DNA of 64,000 bases, from positions 1-64,000 of the forward strand of contig JABDHA010000008.1 in assembly GCA_013285705.1 (NCBI GenBank). The letters run 5' to 3'. This document shows positions 51,201 to 59,889 of the stretch, one piece after another. The number at the start of each line of letters is the position of its first letter. The stretch's first letter is position 1. Source of the stretch: Acidobacteriota bacterium (GTDB taxonomy: Bacteria; Acidobacteriota; Terriglobia; Terriglobales; Acidobacteriaceae). Under the pieces are notes generated by a model. It ran no database searches and was not told the DNA's origin. It worked only from the letters and a program-made list of their open reading frames with translations. Made by a program: the position numbers and the translations under genes.

Positions 51201-52797
51201 CAAGCGCTTCATCGTCGCGCTGAAGCTGATGCTGTGCCGCAATCAACGCGCGCCATGCTCCAGCGTTTTCAGGGTCTTCCGCCACCACCTGACTGTAGAG
51301 TTGCAGCGCGGGTTCATAGCGCTTCGCGGTCATCAGCAATGCAGCATATTGCATCTGCTTATCGAGAGGCAGATCACGCCCCTGATTCGGAAATGGCAAC
51401 GCAAGTGCCTGCTCGATAACTCGATCCGACTCGGCTTTTCGTCCCAACGCCAGATTGTCCTGTGCAAGGGCACCCAAATAATCTGGGTCTCTAGCCAACT
51501 GAGCACGAACATTTGAGGGCATGCGTTCGCTGGTCGCTAACGCTGCCTGAGAGTCGCCAGCCGTGGATTGTGCAAGAAAGAGTCCTCGCCATGCTCCTTC
51601 TCTGTCTGGTGCGGCTTTTACAGCGCGTTCGTAAGTGTCGACTGCTTCTGCGGTGTTTCCTATTTGCACCAGAGCCCCGGCAAGGCCTTCCAAAGCTTCG
51701 GGGCTGGATGGCTTAAGCGACAATGCCGCACGATAGGTATCGATAGCAACTTCACTGTTGCCAGATTGCAATGCATCGCCAGCTTGCGCCATCTTCTCCC
51801 AAAAGCGCGAGGTAGAGATTGCGCTGTCAAGCCCTCTGGCGCCCGCCGCACGAGCCCGCTCAAGGAAATCAGCAGCTTCAGCAAAATTTTGCTGCTTCAT
51901 GTACACATAACCCATGCCGCTCAGAGCACGCGGATTATTCGGTCTCTTATCCAGCAAGGTTTGAAACTGTTGCTTCGCCTCGTCCAGGTGGCCACTATTA
52001 AGGGCACGGTAAGCAGACCCCTCCAGTGGATCTCCGGCAGGCGTAGCAGCAACGTGCTCACTGGTTGGCGCGGAAGACGGAACAACTTGCGTAGTGACGG
52101 CTTTTGCATTCCAGTCTTCGGCTTGCTTTAAAGCGTCTGCTGCCGAGGGAACACTATCGTATCGTTGCAGAATGGCAATGCCTTCGGCACGAGTCTTCGG
52201 GTCGTAAGTAAGAATTCGTCCAAGTGTGACTTCATAGCGGGAATCAGCTGGGAATTGCCTGGATAGTCTTCGTAGCCCTTCAATAGCGTGTGGTCTGTCA
52301 GCAGGTATTGCTGCTTCGGTATCGTAATATGCGAGCGCGTAGTTGCCTGCTGGCGGCGTCGCTCCAAAAACATCGCGATAAATACGCATGGCCTCGGCAT
52401 ATTTGCCATTCTGAGCCAGGCGACCTGCCTGGCCAATCCGTACTGTCTGAGGCGCGACATCCGGCATGGCCTGAATTTTGGAGATGTCTGCAGTATTACC
52501 TCCAGCGGCACGGTACCGGTCGAGATATTTTCTCGCTTCGTCGGACTTCCCCAACTGCATATCTGCCTTGGCAACGCCAAGCAGAGCCTCGCGATTGGCG
52601 GGGTCGGCAAGCAGCACCTGCTGCCACGTTTGGACTGCCATATCGAAGTGACCGCCGGCTGCCAGAGATCGTGCCTTGGCCAACAGGGCTTGTTCGGCAG
52701 GAGAATCCGCTAACGCAGCGGATGTGAAACCAAGCGCGAGCGTACAAGTAGCTATGAGAAGCAGGTTTCGGCAAACGTTGCGGTTTACTTTTTCCAT
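48226..52797 (-). CDS. bcsC: Cellulose synthase outer-membrane/TPR subunit BcsC
   Basis: A 1523-residue protein: signal peptide (ending ALADS), then about 900 residues of TPR repeats (RYEVTLGRILTYDPKTRAEG, LDKRPNNPRALSGMGYVYMK, FAEAADFLERARAAGARGLD), a less ordered Pro/Ser/Gln-rich section (about 960-1170), and a C-terminal outer-membrane barrel starting near REQIEEQLAIIQGASSGWIG and SGVDYRSGQPGYDRL. The latter contains the BcsC_C signature. In well-studied systems BcsC is the channel through which cellulose leaves, and its TPR part bridges the periplasm to BcsB. Start overlaps the end of bcsZ by 13 bases. Confidence 0.92.
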   Translation of the reverse strand: MEKVNRNVCRNLLLIATCTLALGFTSAALADSPAEQALLAKARSLAAGGHFDMAVQTWQQVLLADPANREALLGVAKADMQLGKSDEARKYLDRYRAAGGNTADISKIQAMPDVAPQTVRIGQAGRLAQNGKYAEAMRIYRDVFGATPPAGNYALAYYDTEAAIPADRPHAIEGLRRLSRQFPADSRYEVTLGRILTYDPKTRAEGIAILQRYDSVPSAADALKQAEDWNAKAVTTQVVPSSAPTSEHVAATPAGDPLEGSAYRALNSGHLDEAKQQFQTLLDKRPNNPRALSGMGYVYMKQQNFAEAADFLERARAAGARGLDSAISTSRFWEKMAQAGDALQSGNSEVAIDTYRAALSLKPSSPEALEGLAGALVQIGNTAEAVDTYERAVKAAPDREGAWRGLFLAQSTAGDSQAALATSERMPSNVRAQLARDPDYLGALAQDNLALGRKAESDRVIEQALALPFPNQGRDLPLDKQMQYAALLMTAKRYEPALQLYSQVVAEDPENAGAWRALIAAQHQLQRDDEALATVGRMPQSVYNQQQNDPGFLVLVGSIYQTRHQWDRAQKYLEKALSVAPPPQSGIELQLADIYAAQGNQQKAYAIYRRELDQSPESLPAWRGLLSALHQSNQDREALRQVTSMPESVHLRLEQDPSFLQTLASIQSATGQSQAAIRTFTQLSQMYSDRNIDEPVDVQIQYGWVLLKAGDDQRLYALVSNLSNAPDMTGAQQADFNRLWASWSVRRANSELTAGDQRRAVAILDAAAQAFPKNTEVYSALAGVYLKAGQPEQAVAIYASLDMSHAPLPQYQGAIGAALAARDMKQAETWLESALDQYKDDPTILKMAAQYEQARGNSDRAAAYYRAALDAMGPGSPGLIFTQPGVPGSGVGDPGAASPTQQLMQLLAPGRRATRMSEPLDPVDSGKRTDVSWQDAPGKNVPTLGDFAQSGQDGRVNAFAREQGDRGDRQLASVSDNPGLLPPPRALTQRAEDYVSPSRIPVSHVPAPIEREEVSSSVDYLEPASMKVPVHPLVQSQDGAYSRSSSTTQIINASDPNPASRLQTAIREMNGQIQINEAGQQEDPSAVPQNPINPSNSISSAPSLANTESARSEIPALPPLTGPGVHVVRVKTPREQIEEQLAIIQGASSGWIGGASGVDYRSGQPGYDRLAAYTGQIEGSSMLGSGVRATVITRPVLLDSGEATNTATFQQGTLAAGSVPYVQSAAGIGGELQLRTAAFGASLGYTPHGFLVENVTGGVYVHPPTSHFTLTFSRDPIFDTQLSYAGLRDLGSKSATYVGNTWGGVITNAGQLQLAFGNSTSGWYIQGGGQYITGLHVQDNKRLDGDAGAYWAVLHRPQYGNLTIGMNFFGMHYDKNLRYFTYGQGGYFSPAAYMLAGIPITFNGHYGSKFHYRAAGSLGVQAFQEDSTPYYPLDPSIQAARGNPFYPEQTNVGGNYSLDAEGAYAIAEHWYVGGYLNFNNSRDYASEKVGFFMRYLFRPQPMIEENGPTGLFPIQGFRPLQVP

Positions 52798-53924
52798 TGG
52801 ACCCTCAGCGTTCCATCCGGATCGAACCGAAAGCGTTGTTCCCGCCAGCCCAAAGCGAAGAGCGCCAGATTCTGGTCGTAGTAGCGCGACGGAGTACCCA
52901 GCAACTGGGTTGACGGATCAAATTGAGCGTTCACATTGCGCAACAACATGGCTGCAGTCTCTTTGTCTCCCAGACTCAAAAGAAAAGGCACCATCGCGGC
53001 CGAAAATCCTGGCGGCGCTGCTGTGCCCAAAATAGTGCCATCCGGAGCAACAATCTCCGGAGGTGCCATGTGCGTCTTTATATAGCTGGACATGGGCGCA
53101 AAGGTCTCCAGCAATTCCGCTGAACCTGGCGCCTCTCTCGGCGTCATCCCCGCCCAGAGGTAAACGCGGATGGCATCATAGCTGCCTCGCGGAGACTTGG
53201 AAGAATTTCCCGGCTCACTTACCGGAGAAAATCCCTTATCTGCCGTGTACTCCACCCAATCCATGGCAAATCCGGATGGACTTGCGTGTCGTAACCATAC
53301 CGGCAAAGCCGTGGCCATTGACTTCCACGGTCCGTCTGGAGCTGCTTGGTTTGCGGCCAGCAAGAGCGGCAGCGGGGTATAACTTGGGTTCACCACCCAA
53401 TGATCTGCATCCGGGTGAAAACCATATCGTCCCGGCAATAATACCGTGCCTACTTGCGGAAGCACGGCAGATTCCTCTTTCGCGATCTGCGACAAAAGTG
53501 TCTTACCGGTCTTGCTGTATTGAGGTTTTGCCCAAAGCCGCCCGGCTTCAATCAGGCTATACGCGATCCAAAGATCTGAATCAGAGGCAGAATTCGAATC
53601 TAATACACCCCATGAGCCGTCGTTCTTGCGTCCCCAACTCCATGCCGGCAGGTTCTTCGTCAAATCTCCTTGCGCCAGATTCTCTTCCGTCCAGGACCGA
53701 AGCTTTTCGAAAGCGTTGCCGTCTCCTGCAATCAGAGAGAAGAACATGGCATAGCTCTGCCCTTCAGATGTGGTCATCTCATTTTGATCCGGGTCGATGA
53801 CACGCCCCTGAGGGCTGACAAAATGCGCAGCATAGTGATCCCAGAATGGCCACGAGCTCACGGCGTTTGCTTTTGGTGAAAGCAGAATGCCGAGCAACAC
53901 GACCATCAAAAGGGAGCACCTCAT
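52785..53924 (-). CDS. bcsZ: Periplasmic cellulase BcsZ (GH8)
   Basis: ATG 53924 overlaps the bcsAB stop as ATGA. A longer frame upstream is inside bcsAB and not used. A signal peptide (1-24, PKANA) precedes a GH8 barrel: WPFWDHYAAHFVSPQGRVID, TTSEGQSYAMFFSLIAGD (the Glu of SEGQ is the family's acid), NDGSWGVLDSNSASDSDLWI and RYGFHPDADHWVVNPSYTPL. About 379 residues, normal for BcsZ (about 350-370). It trims nascent glucan during cellulose export. Confidence 0.92.
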   Translation of the reverse strand: MRCSLLMVVLLGILLSPKANAVSSWPFWDHYAAHFVSPQGRVIDPDQNEMTTSEGQSYAMFFSLIAGDGNAFEKLRSWTEENLAQGDLTKNLPAWSWGRKNDGSWGVLDSNSASDSDLWIAYSLIEAGRLWAKPQYSKTGKTLLSQIAKEESAVLPQVGTVLLPGRYGFHPDADHWVVNPSYTPLPLLLAANQAAPDGPWKSMATALPVWLRHASPSGFAMDWVEYTADKGFSPVSEPGNSSKSPRGSYDAIRVYLWAGMTPREAPGSAELLETFAPMSSYIKTHMAPPEIVAPDGTILGTAAPPGFSAAMVPFLLSLGDKETAAMLLRNVNAQFDPSTQLLGTPSRYYDQNLALFALGWREQRFRFDPDGTLRVQWKK

Positions 53925-56900
53925 GTTGCCTGCGCCTCCAGGCGCGCCTTTGCCCTTCGGTCGAGCCATGCCCGTGTCCACGGCACAACAAAGAGGCCGA
54001 GTACAAAGGTCAATACCACAATCATCCAGGGAAATGCTCTGAGCCAATAACGAACGCGAGACCACCACGGCAGATCGCCAACATGATAAAAACGATCGCC
54101 CAGACGGTACGATGTAAAGTCATTTCCGTGCAAAACACTTACCGACTGGCTGATGTCACCAGATGTAGATGACTTCATAAAAGCAGCGACGAAGGAAGAC
54201 GCAGCAGCATCGTTCTTCAAAGTCACGCTGACAATCGAACGGTTCGACGACCACGGAGATTCAATTCCCTGGATCAGCGCATCGGGAAACTGGCCCAGTG
54301 TCTCCAGAAGGCCATCCCTATCTTTTGACTGCTCTACTTTCCACCACCAGTTGGGCCGCATTTCGGCCACTTGCCACCATGCGTGTTGAAGCGAAGCAAA
54401 AAAGCCACCGGTATCGTGGATCGAAAAACCATCCTCTTTCACGGCGATTGGAAGTTGTTGACTAATCCGGGCGAATGCCGGCTGGTCGTCCGGCGCGCCA
54501 AGAATAAGGTAGTCCGCATCCCCTCCGAGACTAGAGGAATCACTCACGCGTACACGTAACGCAGGGTAGCCCGTCTGCTCGCCGAAATATGCAAGTAAGG
54601 AAAGATATACGCCGACTTCATCCGGCGTAGGTCTCGGTGGTACCACGATTTCGGTCTGAGAAAGGTCAGCAAAACGGGTAAACGGAAATCCGGCATTTGC
54701 GAATAACTCCAAGTTCGGTAAAGCAGCCCAGTGATTTAGCCCTCGAATATCCAGATATGAACTACGCAAGATGGCACCCTGGAGATTGATCGGAGCTGTA
54801 TCTTGGCAATTTCCCGTCTTCGCTAATTGAAAATAAAAATTAAAGAGAAAAGTATTGGCAAACGGCCGCATATTCGCTAGCGGCACAGCTACGTTATATG
54901 CAAGCGTCTTTTTGGGGTTGTTCTCATGCGGTAATGGAAGTTCATTGACTAATGAGCCATTCGCGCTGACACGCAGGGTAGAACCGTTTGCCAGAGGAAC
55001 AGCGTTGTAACGGTAATCCATGTGCAGAGGTATATTCTGCAGGTCGCCGTAATATAGATCTGGCGGCACTCGAAGATAGACAGGCAGTGGTCCCGATCCA
55101 TCGCTCTGCAGCTCCGCATCACCCGAATAATCCCAAAACGGTGACAAGCGATCAGTCTTTAACCATAGAGGAGCGTCATCGGCATGACGGGCCTCCGGCA
55201 ACTGGAACCCGGAAATATGGACCGTGGTTCCTTGCAGCATCGTATTTCCCGTTGTAATCGCACGAGCTGCAGTGATCAATTGATCTGCGTCATCGCCTGC
55301 AATGATAAGCACTTTTCCATAGGGATCGACAGGATTTGTGCGCACAGCGATTGTAGGCCCATCGCCGCTTAAATCGATGCCCGCTGGCAGTGCGGAATGA
55401 TCTTCGGCAAAGAGGACGATATTGCCTTTCGGCAGTGTATCGCCTATAGTCACAGGAAAATTCAGCGGCCTCGATTTCGCGAGAACTCCAAACCACGAAG
55501 CCACAATACCCGCGGCCTGAAAGGCCTTGTTGCTGGGCCGGTCACCCGAAAAAGCAAACGGAATCGAAGCTGAAGCACTGCTTATTGCGCCATCGTAAAA
55601 AGGCAAAGGTAAGATTTTCAGATCATCTGCAAGCGGCAGCAATGAACCGGAGATTTCTATGCTTGAGGAGTCTTCAACACGACTCCAGAGCACAGTGTTT
55701 GCAGGATCTTCGCACTTTTGCGTGTAGTGACCGATAAATTCAAATCCCAGCACATTGTTGCGTACCAGCAGCTCGGACGGAAGAGGCAAATCAGCTCTTA
55801 AAGCATCCTGAACGTCCTCTACTTTCTGCGGCACCGGCAGTGTGGTCACCAGTGTGCCGTTGAGAAATACGTTGAGGTGGCTCATCTGAGCAATCAGGCC
55901 GGGTGAAAAAGCGTAGTGCAAATGCAGCGTTGCTCTTTGAACAACTTCAGTCTGGGGTAATGAAAATGGGATATTGCGCGATGCAGCAACACCGCGAAAT
56001 AGAATCGCTTCCGGTATTCCGATGTCCTTTAGAGAGAAAGTCGACTGAAAGCCGCCTTCACCCGGAATTGCAGCAATAGGAGAAGGAAGGCCAGCCACAG
56101 ATGCAGGAGATTTTCGCGACTGTTGTGCGCGCAAGGGCGCGGCTGCTCCGGCCAACAGCATCGCGATCATAACAGCGGCTGTTCCGGCACGCGCTGCCGT
56201 TGCCAACTCTGGCGCCTTTCTTTTTGGGATCAACGTTCCAAGCGCATAACCGACTCCTTTTATTGAGAGACGGACGAGACGTGCAAAACTGCGGAAGGGC
56301 CTATCTGCTTCGCGGCGCTCGCTTCGGCTCAACCAGGAATCAGCACGAGAATAAAGTACGAGCGTTAACAATTCTTCTTCTTCAAGAGAGAGTTCGTCAT
56401 ACTTGATGCGCAAGTTCATCCCATCTACGTTGACGATAGAGGCAGGAAAGTTCGTCTCCTGTTTGCGTAATGGATAAATCACCCGAATCTGGGAGCCAGC
56501 CTCTAGAGCTAACGGCTCTTCGAGTTTGAGCCCAGCCCCGCCCAAAGACATATCCACCGATTCACCAAAAATGCTTCTTCCGTCCGGCAGCCGTATCTCA
56601 ACCGGCATATGCATATCGATGCGCACATCTGTTCGCACTTGCCGCGATTCAAATGCCACCGCATTCGCCGTGCCGACGATCACCATATTGAAGAGAATCC
56701 AAAAAACGTTCATGGCAACGGTTCCTGGATGGTCGGCATTCCAGTAAAAGAAGCGAATTGGTGCGACAAGCAGACCCAATACATTCAAAAGCAGCAGTGC
56801 GACGTAAGGACGAGCAATCCGTGAATCGAAATAACTCTTCTGAACGACCCCACCCTTTGCTGTGACATTAAATTTGCCGAGCTTCGGATTTACGAGTGCA

Positions 56901-58357
56901 AGCAGTGTCGGACCAAGTATGTAAGGCGCTAGAACGGTTTCGTAAACCTCATTCCAGAACGAGTGGCGAAATTTTCCCTGTATGCGGAAATTCGTAACGT
57001 TCGAAAGAAAAAGGTGAGGCATCGCATAAGCAAGAATTGCGATCCAGTGACCTGGAATGTTAATGCGCCCAAGCAGCATGTAGACCAATGGCGCTGTCAA
57101 AAATACGAGACGCGGAACCGCATAAAGAAAGTGGATCATCGCGTTGAAATAGCACAACCGCTGCGGCCACTTGAGTCCACGGACGAAAAGAGGGTTGTCG
57201 GTTCTCAGCACCTGTATCATGCCGCGGGCCCAACGGATTCGCTGACCCACGTGACTGGACAGACTCTCCGTTGCGAGGCCTGCCGCCTGCGGAATATTGA
57301 TGTAGGCAGTATTCCATCCGCGGATTTGCATGCGTAGGGATGTGTGGGCATCCTCTGTCACGGTCTCGGTAGCGATCCCGCCGATCTCATTGAGTGCTGT
57401 ACGACGCAGAACTGCGCACGAACCGCAAAAGAAGGTGGCATTCCACAGATCGTTGCCATCTTGAAGAACGCCATAAAATAATTCGCCCTCATTTGGAATG
57501 ACCATGAACTGATGGAGATTTCGCTCAAACGGATCGGGCGAATAAAAATAGTGAGGGGTTTGCAGCATCCCCAGTTTGGGGTCTTTTAAAAACCACCCGA
57601 GTGTGACTTGCAGAAAGCTGCGCGTCGGCACGTGATCGCAGTCAAATATCGCGACATACGGTGAATCGAGGACAGCTAACGCATGATTAATGTTTCCTGC
57701 CTTCGCATGTTTGTTGTCAGTTCGAGTAATGTATCCGATATCGGCTTCTTCACAGAACTTCCGGAACTCCTCCCGCCGGCCGTCGTCGAGCACATAGACG
57801 TGCATCTTGTCCTGTGGGTAGTCGATATTCATGGCAGCGAAAGCCGTAGAGCGCACAACAGACAAAGGTTCGTTGTAAGTAGGGATAAGAACATCTACAT
57901 GCGGCCAGTCTTCTATACCTTTCGGCAATGGGAAAGGGGGTCTGCGAAGAGGACGAATGGTTTGAATGTATCCCAGAAACAAAATGACGAATGCGTAGAA
58001 TTCCGCAGAAAGTAAAAGCAGCATGAAGGCGATATTGATCACCCCCAATTTATGACCTGGATCGGCAAGAGCTTCGATGACCGTGGAGCAACGCCAATAG
58101 GCGTATCGCGCCGTGGCAAGCATCGAGGCAAACATCAGAGCGAGCGTGACGAGTTCGGAGCCGGAAATACGATGAATCGCGAAAGTAATTGCGATTGTCA
58201 GAATGCCAAGGACAGCCTGCTCCGGCCATTTGAAATCAATGGTTGTGCATTCAAATGCTAGAAAAAGCAGAGACCCGTAAATAACAATGCGCGCGATGCT
58301 TGCCCAAAGGCTGGATTTGGTACCGAGGGATTTCCATCGAACCAAAATTCTCTTCAT
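53921..58357 (-). CDS. bcsAB: Cellulose synthase BcsA~BcsB fusion protein
   Basis: A single 1478-residue chain. BcsA part: N-terminal membrane helices; GT2 domain with DD at 191-192, DCD at 239-241, TED at 334-336 and QRIRW at 372-376; further helices; PilZ domain with RQVRTDVR (572-579) and DMSLGG (602-607), the c-di-GMP-binding pattern. The BcsB part begins after a hydrophobic segment (about 721-742, AAVMIAMLLAGAAAPLRA) that looks like a retained signal peptide acting as an internal anchor. BcsB carbohydrate-binding and flavodoxin-like domains follow, with a C-terminal helix (FPWMIVVLTFVLGLFVVPWT). Fused bcsAB is known in Komagataeibacter (acsAB) and is less common elsewhere. ATGA overlaps on both sides tie the operon together. 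Confidence 0.95.
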   Translation of the reverse strand: MKRILVRWKSLGTKSSLWASIARIVIYGSLLFLAFECTTIDFKWPEQAVLGILTIAITFAIHRISGSELVTLALMFASMLATARYAYWRCSTVIEALADPGHKLGVINIAFMLLLLSAEFYAFVILFLGYIQTIRPLRRPPFPLPKGIEDWPHVDVLIPTYNEPLSVVRSTAFAAMNIDYPQDKMHVYVLDDGRREEFRKFCEEADIGYITRTDNKHAKAGNINHALAVLDSPYVAIFDCDHVPTRSFLQVTLGWFLKDPKLGMLQTPHYFYSPDPFERNLHQFMVIPNEGELFYGVLQDGNDLWNATFFCGSCAVLRRTALNEIGGIATETVTEDAHTSLRMQIRGWNTAYINIPQAAGLATESLSSHVGQRIRWARGMIQVLRTDNPLFVRGLKWPQRLCYFNAMIHFLYAVPRLVFLTAPLVYMLLGRINIPGHWIAILAYAMPHLFLSNVTNFRIQGKFRHSFWNEVYETVLAPYILGPTLLALVNPKLGKFNVTAKGGVVQKSYFDSRIARPYVALLLLNVLGLLVAPIRFFYWNADHPGTVAMNVFWILFNMVIVGTANAVAFESRQVRTDVRIDMHMPVEIRLPDGRSIFGESVDMSLGGAGLKLEEPLALEAGSQIRVIYPLRKQETNFPASIVNVDGMNLRIKYDELSLEEEELLTLVLYSRADSWLSRSERREADRPFRSFARLVRLSIKGVGYALGTLIPKRKAPELATAARAGTAAVMIAMLLAGAAAPLRAQQSRKSPASVAGLPSPIAAIPGEGGFQSTFSLKDIGIPEAILFRGVAASRNIPFSLPQTEVVQRATLHLHYAFSPGLIAQMSHLNVFLNGTLVTTLPVPQKVEDVQDALRADLPLPSELLVRNNVLGFEFIGHYTQKCEDPANTVLWSRVEDSSSIEISGSLLPLADDLKILPLPFYDGAISSASASIPFAFSGDRPSNKAFQAAGIVASWFGVLAKSRPLNFPVTIGDTLPKGNIVLFAEDHSALPAGIDLSGDGPTIAVRTNPVDPYGKVLIIAGDDADQLITAARAITTGNTMLQGTTVHISGFQLPEARHADDAPLWLKTDRLSPFWDYSGDAELQSDGSGPLPVYLRVPPDLYYGDLQNIPLHMDYRYNAVPLANGSTLRVSANGSLVNELPLPHENNPKKTLAYNVAVPLANMRPFANTFLFNFYFQLAKTGNCQDTAPINLQGAILRSSYLDIRGLNHWAALPNLELFANAGFPFTRFADLSQTEIVVPPRPTPDEVGVYLSLLAYFGEQTGYPALRVRVSDSSSLGGDADYLILGAPDDQPAFARISQQLPIAVKEDGFSIHDTGGFFASLQHAWWQVAEMRPNWWWKVEQSKDRDGLLETLGQFPDALIQGIESPWSSNRSIVSVTLKNDAAASSFVAAFMKSSTSGDISQSVSVLHGNDFTSYRLGDRFYHVGDLPWWSRVRYWLRAFPWMIVVLTFVLGLFVVPWTRAWLDRRAKARLEAQAT

Positions 58358-59481
58358 CGCTCGCTCCAGCGCCCAGGAGCCCTCCCTACAAGATGAACTG
58401 GCGCGACCTTACGCACCCATGATGCGACCTCCATAAAGTCGCGTGTTACGTGTGATTCAGGCACATGGTCTGCAACCGTCATTCTGGAAGCGATGGCCTG
58501 TGCAATTTCCGCTCCGCTGTGGATTGTCATCGGCAAAAGATGTTCACCACACTGTCGCTGGACCAGTCCGCGAGCCTGCTGGTGCATCGGGTCATTCTCG
58601 TCAAAACGGTTGAATAGATAGAAAGCAGGAGGGATCTGAATCCCTCGCGATTTCATGGCCTTCAAGGAAGCCTCGATGCGGGAAACGGTCAAAATCGAAT
58701 TCAAATCAGGTAGTAAGGGAATAAGGACGACGCCACACATGCCAAATATTTCTGGCAGCATGCTCATGGATGCCGAACCAAGATCGAAGATGGTCCGCTG
58801 GGCGTGGAGCATTGCCGTTTTGACATCACCGTCCAGCCATTCCTTCGTGACCTCATCGGCTCCAAGAACCTGAAGCGGAGGATAATGTGGTTCGGGCGCT
58901 AGAAACGTTCGCAGTCCAGTCCGAAGATCAGCTGCTCCGAAATAGAAAGGTAAAAGTCCGCTAACGGACGCATCAACCAGCAATACCTGCTCGCCCAGAG
59001 AGCATAAAATCCTGCCCAAACTTGCGCAGAACGTGGTCTTTCCTACTCCACCGGCAAGAGAATATACCGCTAGAGCAGGTGAAATACCCTCGGCAAGAGG
59101 CGTTACACGGACATCCCGCAATGCCGGTTCGGCGTTCGCAGATGTGACAGAATTCACCGGCTCAGGCTGAATGGGATTGGTCGAAACCTGCGAAGCAGAG
59201 GTTTCAACGATGATCCGTGGCTCTTCGGGAGTTCGAGCAGCCACATCCACGCTTCGCGGATTTTCGGCGTCTGGTTCAGAAACAGCTGCACTCTCGCCTT
59301 GGTTCTCTTCAATATCTTGATCTTGTGCGGTTCTGATATGCCGTGGCTTCCGTTGCCTCAAAAAATCACGATAAGAGGCACCCTCTACTTGAGCCCAGTT
59401 GTAGAGACGGGCTATATCTTTCGCCAGTTCCTCATCAATAACTTCAGAGGAGTTCGGTAGCTTTTTTTCGCTATTTCCCAT
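58354..59481 (-). CDS. bcsQ: Cellulose-operon ParA/MinD-like ATPase (BcsQ type)
   Basis: A 375-residue P-loop ATPase. Its ATPase domain starts near 134 (SPALAVYSLAGGVGKTTFCA, Walker A at 143-150). Switch and sensor parts include VLLVDASVSGLLPFYFGAAD, TIFDLGSASMSMLPEI and IPPAFYLFNRFDEND. The signature lysine of ParA-type deviant Walker A (K-G-G) is alanine here, as often in BcsQ. The N-terminal 130 residues are unusual: a helical start (EVIDEELAKDIARLYNWAQV, then YRDFLRQRK) and a disordered acidic/Pro-rich linker. In Enterobacteria BcsQ positions the synthase at the cell pole. The stop overlaps the bcsAB start by 4 bases; first gene of the operon. Confidence 0.8.
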   Translation of the reverse strand: MGNSEKKLPNSSEVIDEELAKDIARLYNWAQVEGASYRDFLRQRKPRHIRTAQDQDIEENQGESAAVSEPDAENPRSVDVAARTPEEPRIIVETSASQVSTNPIQPEPVNSVTSANAEPALRDVRVTPLAEGISPALAVYSLAGGVGKTTFCASLGRILCSLGEQVLLVDASVSGLLPFYFGAADLRTGLRTFLAPEPHYPPLQVLGADEVTKEWLDGDVKTAMLHAQRTIFDLGSASMSMLPEIFGMCGVVLIPLLPDLNSILTVSRIEASLKAMKSRGIQIPPAFYLFNRFDENDPMHQQARGLVQRQCGEHLLPMTIHSGAEIAQAIASRMTVADHVPESHVTRDFMEVASWVRKVAPVHLVGRAPGRWSER

Positions 59482-59889
59482 CGGTTAGATCCATTTGCCA
59501 ACAATATCTTGGTGACGTGTGCCTTTTTACGAAGTTTTGAGTCCCCTAGACGGTAACTGCGTGCTAACCGACGTAACCATAAAATACGCCCAAAAGTAAC
59601 ACCAATTCGACACACTATCTGTACAACTTTCAGCACGTAAAAGCAACGTTTTCTTTGATAGATCCGACATTTCCCGGTGCTTCTAAGCAACTTGCTGCAG
59701 GCCATCAGCGGGTATTAGGAATGTAGAAATGAAACGAATCCGTGCTTTGACGGTGAGATGATCCTAAGAAGTTCAGCCTTGGAAACCTGCATCTCACTTC
59801 GTCAGATCAGCAAGAACACTTCGTCCTGCCGTCATACCGATAAAAATCGGAAGAAATGATGTTGGAATCATTTACAGAAAGAACAAGGG
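59482..59889. promoter_or_regulatory. Divergent region between bcsQ and the ArsB-like gene
   Basis: About 408 bases that must contain promoters for the cellulose operon (minus) and the transporter (plus). I found no c-di-GMP riboswitch fold, T-box or clear operator. An AT-rich stretch (TATTTTATGG on the minus strand, near 59575-59584) is a possible -10 area for bcsQ. Confidence 0.4.

Noticed and set aside
53925-54068. Longer bcsZ start inside bcsAB
   Set aside because: The extra 48 codons are the antiphase reading of bcsAB, and the ATG at 53924 gives a proper signal peptide and ATGA coupling.
59482-59889. c-di-GMP riboswitch upstream of the cellulose operon
   Set aside because: I looked for the GEMM core and paired stems on the minus strand and found none; regulation is more likely through the PilZ domain.
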